In this document: positions 1-6,767 of the stretch, piece by piece
Numbering within the stretch: the first letter of the stretch is position 1
Layout of the letters: each line of letters begins with the position of its first letter
From: an uncultured Cocleimonas sp.
GTDB taxonomy: Bacteria > Pseudomonadota > Gammaproteobacteria > Thiotrichales > Thiotrichaceae
Assembly (NCBI GenBank): GCA_938041705.1
Contig: CALISP010000145.1
Location: forward strand, 1-6,821
Direction of reading: 5' to 3'
Length of the DNA: 6,821 bases
The notes under the pieces: generated by a model
The model's database searches: none
Told to the model about the DNA's origin: nothing
What the model saw: the letters and a program-made list of their open reading frames with translations, nothing else
Translations under genes and position numbers: made by a program

Positions 1-74
1 TTCTAGCATTAAATACTAAACAAACGTATTATTTGCGCCTTAAATTATCTTGGACTATTTGCGGACTGATTGCA

Positions 75-884
75 GTGTCAAATTCTTTAGTAAAAATTCG
101 TGATGTATCTTTCTCGTGGGATGGTAGACGTGAGATATATTCAGGTGTCGATTTAGATATTCCTGAAGGTAAGATCACAGCCATTATGGGCCCAAGTGGT
201 ACGGGTAAGACAACCTTATTGCGTCTTATTGGTGGGCAACTTAAGCCTAATAAAGGTAGTGTTGAAGTCGCTGGTGAAGAAATTCCAAAGTTAAACCGTA
301 AAGCACTCTATTTAGCTCGTCGTCGTATGGGAATGCTGTTTCAATCAGGTGCTTTGCTTACCGATTTAAGTACCTTTGAAAATATTGCCTTTCCTATTCG
401 TGAACATTACAATTTCTCTGAAACCATGATTCGTGACATCGTTTTAATGAAGTTAGAGTTAGTTGGTTTACGTGGTGCGCGTGATTTAATGCCATCTGAG
501 TTATCAGGTGGTATGGCAAGACGAGTGGCTTTAGCAAGAGCTATTGTCCTTGATCCTGTATTAATGATGTATGACGAGCCTTTTACAGGACTTGATCCTG
601 TAACGTTAGGCACAATTGTTTCGTTAATCAAAGAACTGAATACTGCTTTAGGTTTAACCAGTGTGATTGTCTCTCATGATATTGGAGAGACTTTCTCTAT
701 CGCAGATCATGTGTGTATTTTGTCAGAAGGCAAAGTGGTTGCATCAGGTTCTCCAGATGAACTACAAAATTCAGATTCTGCTTTCGTTCAGCAGTTTGTG
801 AATGGTTATCGCGATGGACCGATGCCGTTTCACTATCCTGCAGATGAATACATTCAAGATTTATTAGAAGAGAGTAAATCATGA
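75..884 (+). CDS. mlaF: MlaF, ATP-binding subunit of the Mla phospholipid ABC transporter
   Basis: Cytoplasmic ATPase that powers the inner-membrane MlaFEDB complex, which moves phospholipids between the inner membrane and the periplasmic carrier MlaC to keep the outer membrane asymmetric. With the GTG at 75 as start the protein is 269 aa, the same as E. coli MlaF. All ABC ATPase motifs are visible: Walker A GPSGTGKT (39-46), Q-loop Gln90, signature LSGGM (143-147), Walker B ending in YDEP (about 162-169), the D-loop GLDP and switch His201. The tail after about residue 245 (DGPMPFHYPADEY) matches the MlaF-specific C-terminal extension, which in E. coli reaches around the partner subunit towards MlaB. 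The frame stays open to a TTG at 33, but that would add 14 residues absent from the family; a GGA at 63-65 could serve the GTG. The stop overlaps the mlaE start (ATGA), suggesting translational coupling. Family assignment is very secure; the start is fairly secure. Confidence 0.95.
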   Translation: MSNSLVKIRDVSFSWDGRREIYSGVDLDIPEGKITAIMGPSGTGKTTLLRLIGGQLKPNKGSVEVAGEEIPKLNRKALYLARRRMGMLFQSGALLTDLSTFENIAFPIREHYNFSETMIRDIVLMKLELVGLRGARDLMPSELSGGMARRVALARAIVLDPVLMMYDEPFTGLDPVTLGTIVSLIKELNTALGLTSVIVSHDIGETFSIADHVCILSEGKVVASGSPDELQNSDSAFVQQFVNGYRDGPMPFHYPADEYIQDLLEESKS

Positions 885-1666
885 AAAGTGTGATTAGTTT
901 TCTGCAAAATATTGGTGTTTTTGTAATTGATAGTATGGCCAGCTTAGGTCGCTCAGTAAGCTTTTTGATCAATGTTTTAATGGGGTTTAAAGATGTCATA
1001 CTTAGACCTAAGTTATTGGTTCGTGAGATTTATTCAGTAGGCGTTTTGTCGATACTGATCATCGTTTTCTCAGCAATTTTTGTAGGTATGGTCGTTAGTT
1101 TGTTAGGTCATACTATTTTGGTGGACTTTGGTGGTGAAGAATCACTGGGTTTATTAGTATCACTAACCTTAGTAAGAGAACTAGCGCCCGTGATAGGCGC
1201 ATTATTATTTTCTGGTCGTGCCGGTTCAGCACTAACCGCAGAAATTGGTTTGATGAAAGCTACCGAGCAGTTAGCAAGTATGGAAATGATGGCGGTAGAT
1301 CCAATCAGACGTATTGTTGCTCCTAGGTTTTTCGCCGGTTTTATTTCTTTGCCGATGTTGACTATTATTTTTATGGCAGTCGGTGTTTATTCAGGATACT
1401 TAGTGGGCAGTGTAGGCTTGGGTGTTGATGCTGGTTCTTTTTGGTCTCAAATACAGAATAAAGTTGAATTTCAGCACGATATTATCAACGGTATTATCAA
1501 AAGTGTTGTATTTGCTTTTGTTGTTACTTGGATTGCTGTTTACCAGGGTTATAACGCGATGCCTACTTCAGAAGGTGTTAGCAGAGCAACGACAAATTCG
1601 GTGGTGTATTCGTCATTAGCTATTCTTGGTTTAGATTTTGTTTTAACAGCAATTATGTTTACTTAA
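881..1666 (+). CDS. mlaE: MlaE, permease subunit of the Mla phospholipid ABC transporter
   Basis: Integral inner-membrane permease; two copies form the lipid-binding core of MlaFEDB, with MlaF below and the MlaD hexamer above. The product is 261 aa, against 260 in E. coli. The N-terminal 45 residues are amphipathic, as expected for the interfacial helices. Hydrophobic membrane segments follow at about 53-75, 89-110, 151-181, 203-225 and 241-260. The family hallmark is clear: RELAPVIGALLFSGRAGSAL at 99-118, then TAEIG, then EQLASMEMMAVDPIRRIVAP at 129-148, the region that couples to the ATPase. The ATG lies inside the mlaF stop (ATGA), with AGAAGAGAG just upstream as a plausible ribosome site, so the two subunits are probably made together. 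No break or missing motif was seen. Confidence 0.95.
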   Translation: MKSVISFLQNIGVFVIDSMASLGRSVSFLINVLMGFKDVILRPKLLVREIYSVGVLSILIIVFSAIFVGMVVSLLGHTILVDFGGEESLGLLVSLTLVRELAPVIGALLFSGRAGSALTAEIGLMKATEQLASMEMMAVDPIRRIVAPRFFAGFISLPMLTIIFMAVGVYSGYLVGSVGLGVDAGSFWSQIQNKVEFQHDIINGIIKSVVFAFVVTWIAVYQGYNAMPTSEGVSRATTNSVVYSSLAILGLDFVLTAIMFT

Positions 1667-1752
1667 TCTCGTACATGATTTATAGGAATATTGTTCTAAG
1701 TTTTAATGCTTATGTTTCTAATATTAAGATTTGTTTAATAATTTATACAAAA

Positions 1753-1757
1753 TAAGG
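1753..1757 (+). promoter_or_regulatory. Ribosome binding site of mlaD
   Basis: TAAGG lies 7 nt before the ATG at 1765. It is one of the clearest Shine-Dalgarno matches in the window and fixes the mlaD start. It is embedded in a 98-nt AT-rich spacer (1667-1764) that carries no gene and no convincing promoter. Confidence 0.6.
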
Positions 1758-1764
1758 TTCTTTT

Positions 1765-2226
1765 ATGAATTCTTCAAAAAAAGTAGAAGTTTTAGTTGGC
1801 GCATTGTTTGTTATGGCAATGTTAGCGTTGGTTTTTTTAGCGTTAAATGCAAGTAACTTCTCTGGCCTTAGTTCCAGTAAAGGCTATAACGTGACTGCTC
1901 AATTTAATAATATTGGTGGGCTTAGTACAAAAGCTAAAGTAACTATGTCGGGTGTTACGATTGGACGTGTTACGAATATTTCATACAACAAACAAGCGTT
2001 TCAAGCAGTTGTAACAATGTCAATTGATCCTAAGTATGATTATTTGCCAGAAGACAGCCAAGCAAGTATTTATACTGCCGGCTTATTAGGCGAACAATAT
2101 ATATCACTTGAACCGGGTGCAGAAGATGCTTCTTTGGTTGAAGGAAGTAATATTAGTCTTACTCAGTCTGCCATCGTATTAGAAGAAATTATCGGTAAAG
2201 TATTGGTTAGTCTTACAACCAAATAA
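1765..2226 (+). CDS. mlaD: MlaD, membrane-anchored MCE-domain substrate-binding protein
   Basis: MCE protein of the Mla transporter. In E. coli it forms a hexameric ring in the periplasm whose central pore passes phospholipids between MlaE and MlaC. Residues 8-28 form one N-terminal transmembrane anchor. The MCE domain spans roughly 41-118, with the diagnostic GVTIGRV at 63-69 and the AGLLGEQYISLEPG stretch near its end. A hydrophobic C-terminal helix (about 131-149) matches the pore-lining helix. At 153 aa it is shorter than E. coli MlaD (183 aa); what is missing is the tail beyond the pore helix, not the MCE core, so it is not a truncation. The start is supported by TAAGG at 1753-1757. It lies 98 nt after mlaE, an unusually loose spacing for this operon. 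Confidence 0.94.
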   Translation: MNSSKKVEVLVGALFVMAMLALVFLALNASNFSGLSSSKGYNVTAQFNNIGGLSTKAKVTMSGVTIGRVTNISYNKQAFQAVVTMSIDPKYDYLPEDSQASIYTAGLLGEQYISLEPGAEDASLVEGSNISLTQSAIVLEEIIGKVLVSLTTK

Positions 2227-2250
2227 TAGACATAAAAGATACAATAATTA

Positions 2251-2270
2251 TATTAGTTAGATATTAGTTA
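2251..2270 (+). repeat. Short direct repeat TATTAGTTA x2 in the mlaD-mlaC gap
   Basis: TATTAGTTA occurs at 2251-2259 and again at 2262-2270, so the copies start 11 bp apart, about one helical turn. It sits in the non-coding gap between mlaD and mlaC. It might be a small protein-binding site or simply AT-rich sequence repeating by chance; no function can be assigned. Confidence 0.35.
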
Positions 2271-2277
2271 AGTATTT

Positions 2278-2306
2278 GTAAGTTCATGTAATTAAGTGAA
2301 CTTTAC
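2278..2306 (+). other. Imperfect hairpin in the mlaD-mlaC intergenic region
   Basis: AAGTTCA (2280-2286) and TGAACTT (2297-2303) form a 7-bp stem. Allowing one bulged T, the stem can also take in GTA (2278-2280) pairing with TAC (2304-2306); the loop is about 10 nt. No T-run follows, so this is not a standard intrinsic terminator. In the transcript it could protect the 3' end of an mlaFED message or mark a processing site ahead of mlaC. The structure is visible in the sequence; the role is a guess. Confidence 0.4.
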
Positions 2307-2347
2307 TTCATAATTTATGACTAATTTAATAACAATATTCGATATTT

Positions 2348-2352
2348 AAGGA
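2348..2352 (+). promoter_or_regulatory. Ribosome binding site of mlaC
   Basis: AAGGA lies 9 nt before the ATG at 2362. It is a good Shine-Dalgarno core and supports that start, which also gives a sensible signal peptide. Confidence 0.6.
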
Positions 2353-2361
2353 AAATTACAA

Positions 2362-3003
2362 ATGAATCCATTAACAATATTATTTCCATCAAAACCTTTA
2401 ACAAGATTAGCATCAATTTTTATGGTTGCTGTTCTGTCAATCTTTACAACTACTACTGTAGTTGCAAATGATGTTGCTACGGCTGAAAAACGCGTTATTG
2501 ACGTTACAAGCAGTGTTGTTAATAAGTTAGAGCAAAACAAAGCCCAATTTGTAAGTAATGATGCCGCTTTAAACGCTTTGGTTAGACGTGAAATACTTCC
2601 TTTGATTGACTTCGATGCTATGTCTAAATTGACCCTTGGTAAGCATTGGAGAACAGCTTCTGCTTCTCAAAGAACTCGTTTTATCAGCGCTTTTCGTGAA
2701 ATGTTGGTGAATAGTTATGCAAAGACTATGGTTAAGTATGCCGGTTCAACCATACGTGCTGGTAATTCTGCACAACAACAAAAGCCTGGTTATGTATTGG
2801 TAAGAACAAATGTAACACCTAAAGGTGCTTCTTCAATCAGTGCAAATTACAGCCTAAGAAAGTTAGGTAATGATTGGAAAGCATATAATGTAGAAATTGC
2901 GGGAATTAATCTAATTACGAATTTTAGAACTAACTTTACTCGTGAAGTAAGCGCTAAGGGTTTAGATTCTTTAATTGCTAGATTGGAAAAGGCAGGTAAA
3001 TAA
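2362..3003 (+). CDS. mlaC: MlaC, periplasmic phospholipid carrier
   Basis: Soluble periplasmic protein that shuttles phospholipid between the outer-membrane MlaA complex and inner-membrane MlaFEDB. The product is 213 aa (E. coli 211). Residues 1-35 look like a Sec signal peptide: a basic start (Lys11, Arg15), a hydrophobic core at about 16-28 and a likely cleavage after VVA (33-35). The mature part carries the MlaC/Ttg2D family motif DFDAMSKLTLGKHW at 83-96, followed by the helix SQRTRFISAFREMLVNSYAK, and ends in a Lys-rich helix. The start is supported by AAGGA at 2348-2352. It lies 135 nt after mlaD with a hairpin between them, so it may be expressed at a different level from mlaFED. That would suit a soluble carrier needed in excess, but is inference. 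No mlaA is in the window; in related genomes it usually lies elsewhere. Confidence 0.94.
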   Translation: MNPLTILFPSKPLTRLASIFMVAVLSIFTTTTVVANDVATAEKRVIDVTSSVVNKLEQNKAQFVSNDAALNALVRREILPLIDFDAMSKLTLGKHWRTASASQRTRFISAFREMLVNSYAKTMVKYAGSTIRAGNSAQQQKPGYVLVRTNVTPKGASSISANYSLRKLGNDWKAYNVEIAGINLITNFRTNFTREVSAKGLDSLIARLEKAGK

Positions 3004-3035
3004 AAATTTACATAAGCCTGCACTAAACATATTCA

Positions 3036-3356
3036 ATGAGTACTTTAATGACCACAACAGTTGCATCTAAGGTAGAAAAAAGAGAAAAGGGAATGACGGT
3101 TTCTGGCTCTCTCGTATTTGCTAATATTTCTAGTTTGTTAGAAAAAGGTTGTGAGTTAATCAGGCAACATCAAGGTGGCTCTTTTGTTATTGATTGTTCT
3201 GCTGTAAAACGAATAGATAGTGCAGGTATCGCTTTGTTATTAGAATGGCAACGTCAAAGTAGAAATAAAAAAGCAGTCTGTCGTTTTGTTGGATTATCAA
3301 GCCAAGCCCAGTCCTTGATTCAAGCGTATCGCTTGCAATCGCTCATATCAGCATAA
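3036..3356 (+). CDS. mlaB: MlaB, STAS-domain subunit of the Mla transporter
   Basis: Small cytoplasmic STAS protein that binds MlaF and is needed for assembly and activity of MlaFEDB in E. coli. The product is 106 aa, against 97 in E. coli; the extra length is a polar N-terminal stretch. The STAS core is recognisable: the strand MTVSGSLVF (20-28), the strand FVIDCSAV (50-57) and the hallmark loop DSAGIALLLEW (61-71), with Ser62 where E. coli MlaB has Thr52. A second ATG at 3048 would shorten the protein by 4 residues; neither start has a clear Shine-Dalgarno sequence, so the exact start is uncertain. It follows mlaC by 32 nt and closes the mla operon. Sequence similarity in this family is low, so context adds much of the certainty. 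Confidence 0.88.
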   Translation: MSTLMTTTVASKVEKREKGMTVSGSLVFANISSLLEKGCELIRQHQGGSFVIDCSAVKRIDSAGIALLLEWQRQSRNKKAVCRFVGLSSQAQSLIQAYRLQSLISA

Positions 3357-3536
3357 ATAATCCTGACTAGCATCTGATATTGATGTTGAACTCTTAAAAA
3401 TAGTTAGTTAATTCCCTAAATTTCTCTTATTTTAAGAAAATATTACTGATCCTCAGTATATTCAAGTATTAGTGGTGCACATCCGCCTAATAATTCGTTA
3501 TCATTCCATCCTTTGCGTTAAGACTGGACTCTTTTT
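3357..3536 (+). other. Non-coding gap between mlaB and murA
   Basis: These 180 nt are AT-rich and hold no credible gene. E. coli has the roughly 85-codon bolA-family gene ibaG at this position; nothing like it is readable here, and the space is too short for one. Two hairpins are visible: TCTTA/TAAGA at 3425-3437 with a TTT loop, and TACTGA/TCAGTA at 3444-3458 with a TCC loop, extendable to 3439-3462 with one bulge. No T-run follows the second. I could not find a convincing -35/-10 pair. A GGA at 3526-3528, 8 nt before the ATG, is the likely murA ribosome site. Confidence 0.6.
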
Positions 3537-4796
3537 ATGCAGGTTTTTCAAATCGAAGGTGGAACTCCACTAGATGGTGACGTGGTTATCTCTGGTGCTA
3601 AGAATGCGGTACTTCCATTGCAAGCGGCTACATTATTAGCTGATGGGAAGATGACTATTCGTAATGTTCCTCGACTAAAAGATGTGGCGACACTTGCCAA
3701 GTTGCTTGAAGGTATGGGCGTTACAGTCAATATCGATAAAGACAATAATATCATTTCTGATACTTCAACGATTAAAAACCAAATTGCTCCTTATGAGTTA
3801 GTCCGCACAATGCGAGCTTCTATCCTAGTATTAGGCCCTCTTGTTGCTCGTTATGGTTATGCTGAGGTCTCTTTGCCTGGCGGTTGTGCGATTGGAAGCC
3901 GTCCAGTAAATATTCATCTTACGGGTCTTGAAGCAATGGGTGTCGAGATTACTGTTGATGAAGGTTTTATTCGTGCTAAATGTGATCAATTGAAAGGTGC
4001 GAATATCGTCATGGAAGCAGTTACCGTAACAGGTACTGAAAACCTATTGATGGCAGCTGTGTTAGCAGAAGGTACAACTACTCTAGAGAATGCTGCACGA
4101 GAGCCTGAAGTGGTTGATCTTGCAACCTGTTTGATTAAGATGGGTGCGAAAATTACTGGAGCCGGTACGAATACTATTACTGTAGTGGGTGTTAAAAAGC
4201 TTAAAGGTATTGATTATTCAGTTTTACCTGATCGTATAGAAACAGGAACGTATCTTGCTGCTGCAGCAATAACAGGTGGTCGAGTGAAGTGCCTAAATGC
4301 TGCTCCTGGAACTTTAGATGCTGTGTTACAAAAATTTAGAGATTGTGGTGCTAGTGTTGAGAAAGGTGACGATTGGATTGAATTGGATATGCGAGGTCGT
4401 AAGCTTAAATCTGTAGATATTCGTACTGAACCGCACCCTGCATTTCCAACCGACATGCAGGCACAGTTTATGGCAATGAATTGTGTCGCTGAAGGAATTA
4501 GTGTTGTTGTTGAAACTATTTTTGAAAATCGAATGATGCATGTCGCTGAATTAATGCGTATGGGTGCAAATATTCGTTTAGAGGGCAATACAGCCATTGT
4601 TGCAGGCATGCCTTCATTAAGAGGCGCTCCAGTAATGGCAACTGATTTAAGAGCTTCAGCTTGTTTGATTTTAGCGGGCTTAACTGCAAAAGGTATTACG
4701 ATAGTAGATCGTATCTACCATACCGACCGTGGTTATGAAGATATTGAAGGTAAATTAACTGGGCTTGGTGCAAAGATTAAGCGCATTATTACATAA
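3537..4796 (+). CDS. murA: MurA, UDP-N-acetylglucosamine 1-carboxyvinyltransferase
   Basis: Cytoplasmic enzyme that transfers enolpyruvate from phosphoenolpyruvate to UDP-N-acetylglucosamine, the first committed step of peptidoglycan synthesis and the target of fosfomycin. Full length at 419 aa, the same as E. coli. Visible key residues: Lys22-Asn23 in SGAKNAVLP, the catalytic loop LPGGCAIGSRPVN with Cys117 (E. coli Cys115) and Arg122, Asp306 in FPTDMQAQF (E. coli Asp305), and Arg332 in FENRMMH. ATDLRASACLILAG and DRIYHTDRGYE near the C terminus are typical of the EPSP synthase fold. Because the active-site residue is Cys rather than the Asp of naturally resistant forms, fosfomycin binding is expected. 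The start fits the family length, with a GGA 8 nt upstream. Its place after the mla genes and before hisG is common in proteobacteria. Confidence 0.97.
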   Translation: MQVFQIEGGTPLDGDVVISGAKNAVLPLQAATLLADGKMTIRNVPRLKDVATLAKLLEGMGVTVNIDKDNNIISDTSTIKNQIAPYELVRTMRASILVLGPLVARYGYAEVSLPGGCAIGSRPVNIHLTGLEAMGVEITVDEGFIRAKCDQLKGANIVMEAVTVTGTENLLMAAVLAEGTTTLENAAREPEVVDLATCLIKMGAKITGAGTNTITVVGVKKLKGIDYSVLPDRIETGTYLAAAAITGGRVKCLNAAPGTLDAVLQKFRDCGASVEKGDDWIELDMRGRKLKSVDIRTEPHPAFPTDMQAQFMAMNCVAEGISVVVETIFENRMMHVAELMRMGANIRLEGNTAIVAGMPSLRGAPVMATDLRASACLILAGLTAKGITIVDRIYHTDRGYEDIEGKLTGLGAKIKRIIT

Positions 4797-4811
4797 GCGC
4801 TGTAATTTTTT
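4788..4811 (+). terminator. Weak intrinsic terminator candidate at the murA stop
   Basis: ATTACA (4788-4793) and TGTAAT (4801-4806) pair around a 7-nt loop and run straight into a T tract ending at 4811. The murA stop codon TAA is the start of the loop. A competing stem AGCGC (4780-4784) / GCGCT (4797-4801) is also possible. Both stems are short and one is AT-rich, so any termination is probably partial; readthrough into hisG is likely. Confidence 0.3.
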
Positions 4812-4882
4812 GAGATTTAGTATCAGCATTATTACTAGCGGCATCTTTAGCCATAATTTTATTTAAAAACTGAATTATAAGA

Positions 4883-5518
4883 ATGAAAAATAATTTAACC
4901 ATTGCACTATCAAAAGGACGTATCTTCAAAGAGACGATGCCTCTACTTGAAGCAGCTGGAATTACAGCATTGGATGATCCTGAAACCAGTAGAAAGTTAA
5001 TTCTTGATACCAACCATCCAAATGTAAAATTAGTCATCATTCGAGCTACTGATGTTCCTGTATACGTACAATATGGTGCGGCCGATTTAGGCGTTACGGG
5101 TAAAGATGTTTTAATGGAACATGGCGGTGAAGGGCTTTATGAAATGCTCGATCTCAAAATTGCTTGCTGTAAATTAATGACTGCCGGCTTTGCAGATCGT
5201 CCTTTACCCGAAGGCCAGCTCAAAGTTGCGACAAAATTTGTTAACTGTACGCGTAATTATTTCGCCGAGCAGGGCAGGCAAATTGAAATAATAAAACTCT
5301 ATGGTTCTATGGAATTAGCACCTATTGTTGGGCTTGCTGACATCATCGTTGATGTAGTAGATACTGGCAACACCTTGAAAGCTAATGGTTTGATCCCATT
5401 AGAACATATGGCAGATATCAGTTCTCGTATAGTTGTGAATTCAGCTTCTATGAAAACTAAACATGAAAAATTACAAACTTTATTAGATCAACTAAAAAAA
5501 GCGGTTGAAGCGAAATGA
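4883..5518 (+). CDS. hisG: ATP phosphoribosyltransferase, short form (HisG)
   Basis: Catalyses the first step of histidine synthesis, joining ATP and phosphoribosyl pyrophosphate. The product is 211 aa, the short form (as in Pseudomonas), which lacks the C-terminal regulatory ACT-like domain of the roughly 299-aa E. coli enzyme. Short HisG works as a complex with HisZ, a HisRS-like protein, which is not in this window. Recognisable parts are LTIALSKGR (5-13), the stretch RATDVPVYVQYGAADLGVTG (54-73), KLYGSMELAP (138-147) and the PRPP-binding loop DVVDTGNTLKANGL (157-170). The start matches the family N terminus, although the ribosome site is poor (only TAAGA directly before the ATG). It lies 86 nt after murA. 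The next gene is not hisD, as is usual in this arrangement, but a DAHP synthase. Confidence 0.96.
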   Translation: MKNNLTIALSKGRIFKETMPLLEAAGITALDDPETSRKLILDTNHPNVKLVIIRATDVPVYVQYGAADLGVTGKDVLMEHGGEGLYEMLDLKIACCKLMTAGFADRPLPEGQLKVATKFVNCTRNYFAEQGRQIEIIKLYGSMELAPIVGLADIIVDVVDTGNTLKANGLIPLEHMADISSRIVVNSASMKTKHEKLQTLLDQLKKAVEAK

Positions 5519-5556
5519 TAAAATTTAGACAATTTCACATTCTAATTTCTTTTATG

Positions 5557-5575
5557 AATTACATTCCAAATTACA
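5557..5575 (+). repeat. Tandem AATTACA pair before the DAHP synthase gene
   Basis: AATTACA occurs at 5557-5563 and 5569-5575, starting 12 bp apart, within the 67-nt hisG to DAHP synthase gap; a looser relative (AATTTCACA) lies at 5531-5539. This could be an operator for an aromatic-amino-acid regulator, but it does not match the TGTAAA-N6-TTTACA TyrR box and may be chance in AT-rich DNA. No clear promoter was found beside it. Confidence 0.25.
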
Positions 5576-5585
5576 CTACGAAACA

Positions 5586-6662
5586 ATGATTATGAGCAAT
5601 TTAAATACCCAAACAGACGATTTACGCATTATGGAAGTTCAAGAAGTACATTCACCAGCAACGTTGATTGAAGATTTTCCATTAACAGATTCTGCTGCCG
5701 CGACAGTAAGTTCTGCTCGTGAAGAATCACATAAAATATTACATGGTGAAGATGATCGTTTGATTGTTGTTGTTGGTCCTTGTTCGATTCATGACCCTAA
5801 GGCTGCGCTAGAATATGCGGGTCGTTTAGCGAAAATGCGTGAAGAATTAAAAGATGATTTACACATTATTATGCGTGTTTACTTTGAAAAACCACGCACT
5901 AGTATCGGCTGGAAAGGATTAATAAATGATCCGGATTTAACTGATAAATTCAATATTAATAAAGGCTTAAGAGTAGCGCGTGAGTTATTAGTAGATCTTG
6001 CAGAACAAGGAATGCCTACCGCGACTGAATATCTAGACTTAATCTCACCGCAGTACGTTGCTGACCTGATCGCATGGGGCGCAATCGGTGCACGAACTAC
6101 AGAATCACAAGCACATCGTGAACTAGCATCGGGTATTTCATGTCCAATTGGTTTTAAAAATGGTACTTATGGTAATTTAGATATTGCTATAAACGCAATT
6201 AAATCAGCATCTAACTCGCATCACTTTTTATCTGTAACAAAAGAAGGTAAGTCGGCTATTTTCACTACCAAAGGCAATGAAGATTGTCATATTATCTTAC
6301 GTGGTGGTCGTCGACCAAACTATGATGAAGTGAGTGTTGGAGAGGCTTTAGAACAATTAGGAAAAGCAGGGTTAGCGCAAAACCTAATGGTGGACTTCAG
6401 TCATGCAAACAGCAATAAAGACTTTAAAAACCAACCTAAAGTATCGACTAACATATCGAATCAAATAGCTTCAGGCCAGAAAGGTATTTCAGGAGTAATG
6501 ATTGAAAGTCATTTGATTGAAGGCAATCAAAATGGTTCTGGAAAAACACTTGAAGAATTGACTTATGGGCAGAGTATTACTGACGCTTGTATTAACTGGG
6601 ATGATACAGAAGTTGTATTACGTCAATTAGCAGATGCAGTTGTAAAACGCCGTAGTGCATAG
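5586..6662 (+). CDS. aroG: 3-deoxy-7-phosphoheptulonate (DAHP) synthase, class I, AroG-like
   Basis: Condenses phosphoenolpyruvate with erythrose 4-phosphate, the entry step of the shikimate pathway to aromatic amino acids. The product is 358 aa (E. coli AroG 350). Family and active-site motifs are present: GPCSIHD with metal-ligand Cys66, EKPRTSIGWKGLINDP, GARTTESQ, GFKNGT with Lys191, ILRGG, DFSHANS with His273, ESHLIEGNQ with Glu307 and SITDACI with an Asp. The N-terminal DDLRI, which in AroG contributes to the phenylalanine site, is kept, and HFLSVTK follows AroG rather than AroF, so phenylalanine inhibition is more likely than tyrosine; the isozyme label is therefore tentative. One oddity is Tyr195 in FKNGTYG where E. 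coli has Asp. ATGs at 5586 and 5592 are both possible starts, and neither has a good ribosome site. The gene stands between hisG and hisD and is followed by a strong terminator. Confidence 0.95.
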   Translation: MIMSNLNTQTDDLRIMEVQEVHSPATLIEDFPLTDSAAATVSSAREESHKILHGEDDRLIVVVGPCSIHDPKAALEYAGRLAKMREELKDDLHIIMRVYFEKPRTSIGWKGLINDPDLTDKFNINKGLRVARELLVDLAEQGMPTATEYLDLISPQYVADLIAWGAIGARTTESQAHRELASGISCPIGFKNGTYGNLDIAINAIKSASNSHHFLSVTKEGKSAIFTTKGNEDCHIILRGGRRPNYDEVSVGEALEQLGKAGLAQNLMVDFSHANSNKDFKNQPKVSTNISNQIASGQKGISGVMIESHLIEGNQNGSGKTLEELTYGQSITDACINWDDTEVVLRQLADAVVKRRSA

Positions 6663-6720
6663 TTTTTAATTCTTTTTCTTAAAAATTACTTAGAAAAATG
6701 AGTGAATTAAACAATTAACT

Positions 6721-6751
6721 AAAGCCAAGGTATCATTATCTTGGCTTTTTT
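6721..6751 (+). terminator. Rho-independent terminator after the DAHP synthase gene
   Basis: AAAGCCAAG (6721-6729) pairs perfectly with CTTGGCTTT (6740-6748). Three more inner pairs (one G-U) give a stem of about 12 bp closing on the tetraloop TCAT (6733-6736). The 3' arm runs into six Ts (6746-6751). This is the clearest terminator in the window. It ends transcription 59-89 nt after the DAHP synthase stop, and only 16 nt before the hisD start codon. Confidence 0.85.
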
Positions 6752-6767
6752 ATTGGTAATAAATGAC

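Noticed and set aside
33..74. A TTG-initiated N-terminal extension of MlaF
   Set aside because: The 14 extra residues have no counterpart in MlaF, and the GTG at 75 gives exactly the E. coli length.
1..74. Promoter or upstream gene before mlaF
   Set aside because: TATTAT at 27-32 could be a -10 box, but no matching -35 is seen and too little upstream sequence is available to judge.
697..999. 100-codon open frame on the minus strand across the mlaF-mlaE junction
   Set aside because: It is antisense to two conserved genes, with a low-complexity product and no ribosome site recognised.
4214..4609. 131-codon open frame on the minus strand inside murA
   Set aside because: It lies wholly within a well-conserved gene, resembles no known protein, and is explained by murA codon usage.
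4789..4853. Short minus-strand frame (product starting MAKDAASNNADTK) in the murA-hisG gap
   Set aside because: Only 21 codons if started in the gap, with no visible ribosome site or promoter; it covers the candidate terminator, so chance is more likely.
5519..5585. TyrR operator or strong promoter before the DAHP synthase gene
   Set aside because: TAGACA (5526-5531) resembles a -35 box but has no good -10 at the right distance, and no TGTAAA-N6-TTTACA box is present.
6698..6718. Six-codon frame ahead of the terminator as a his leader peptide
   Set aside because: It encodes MSELNN with no histidine codons and has no clear ribosome site.
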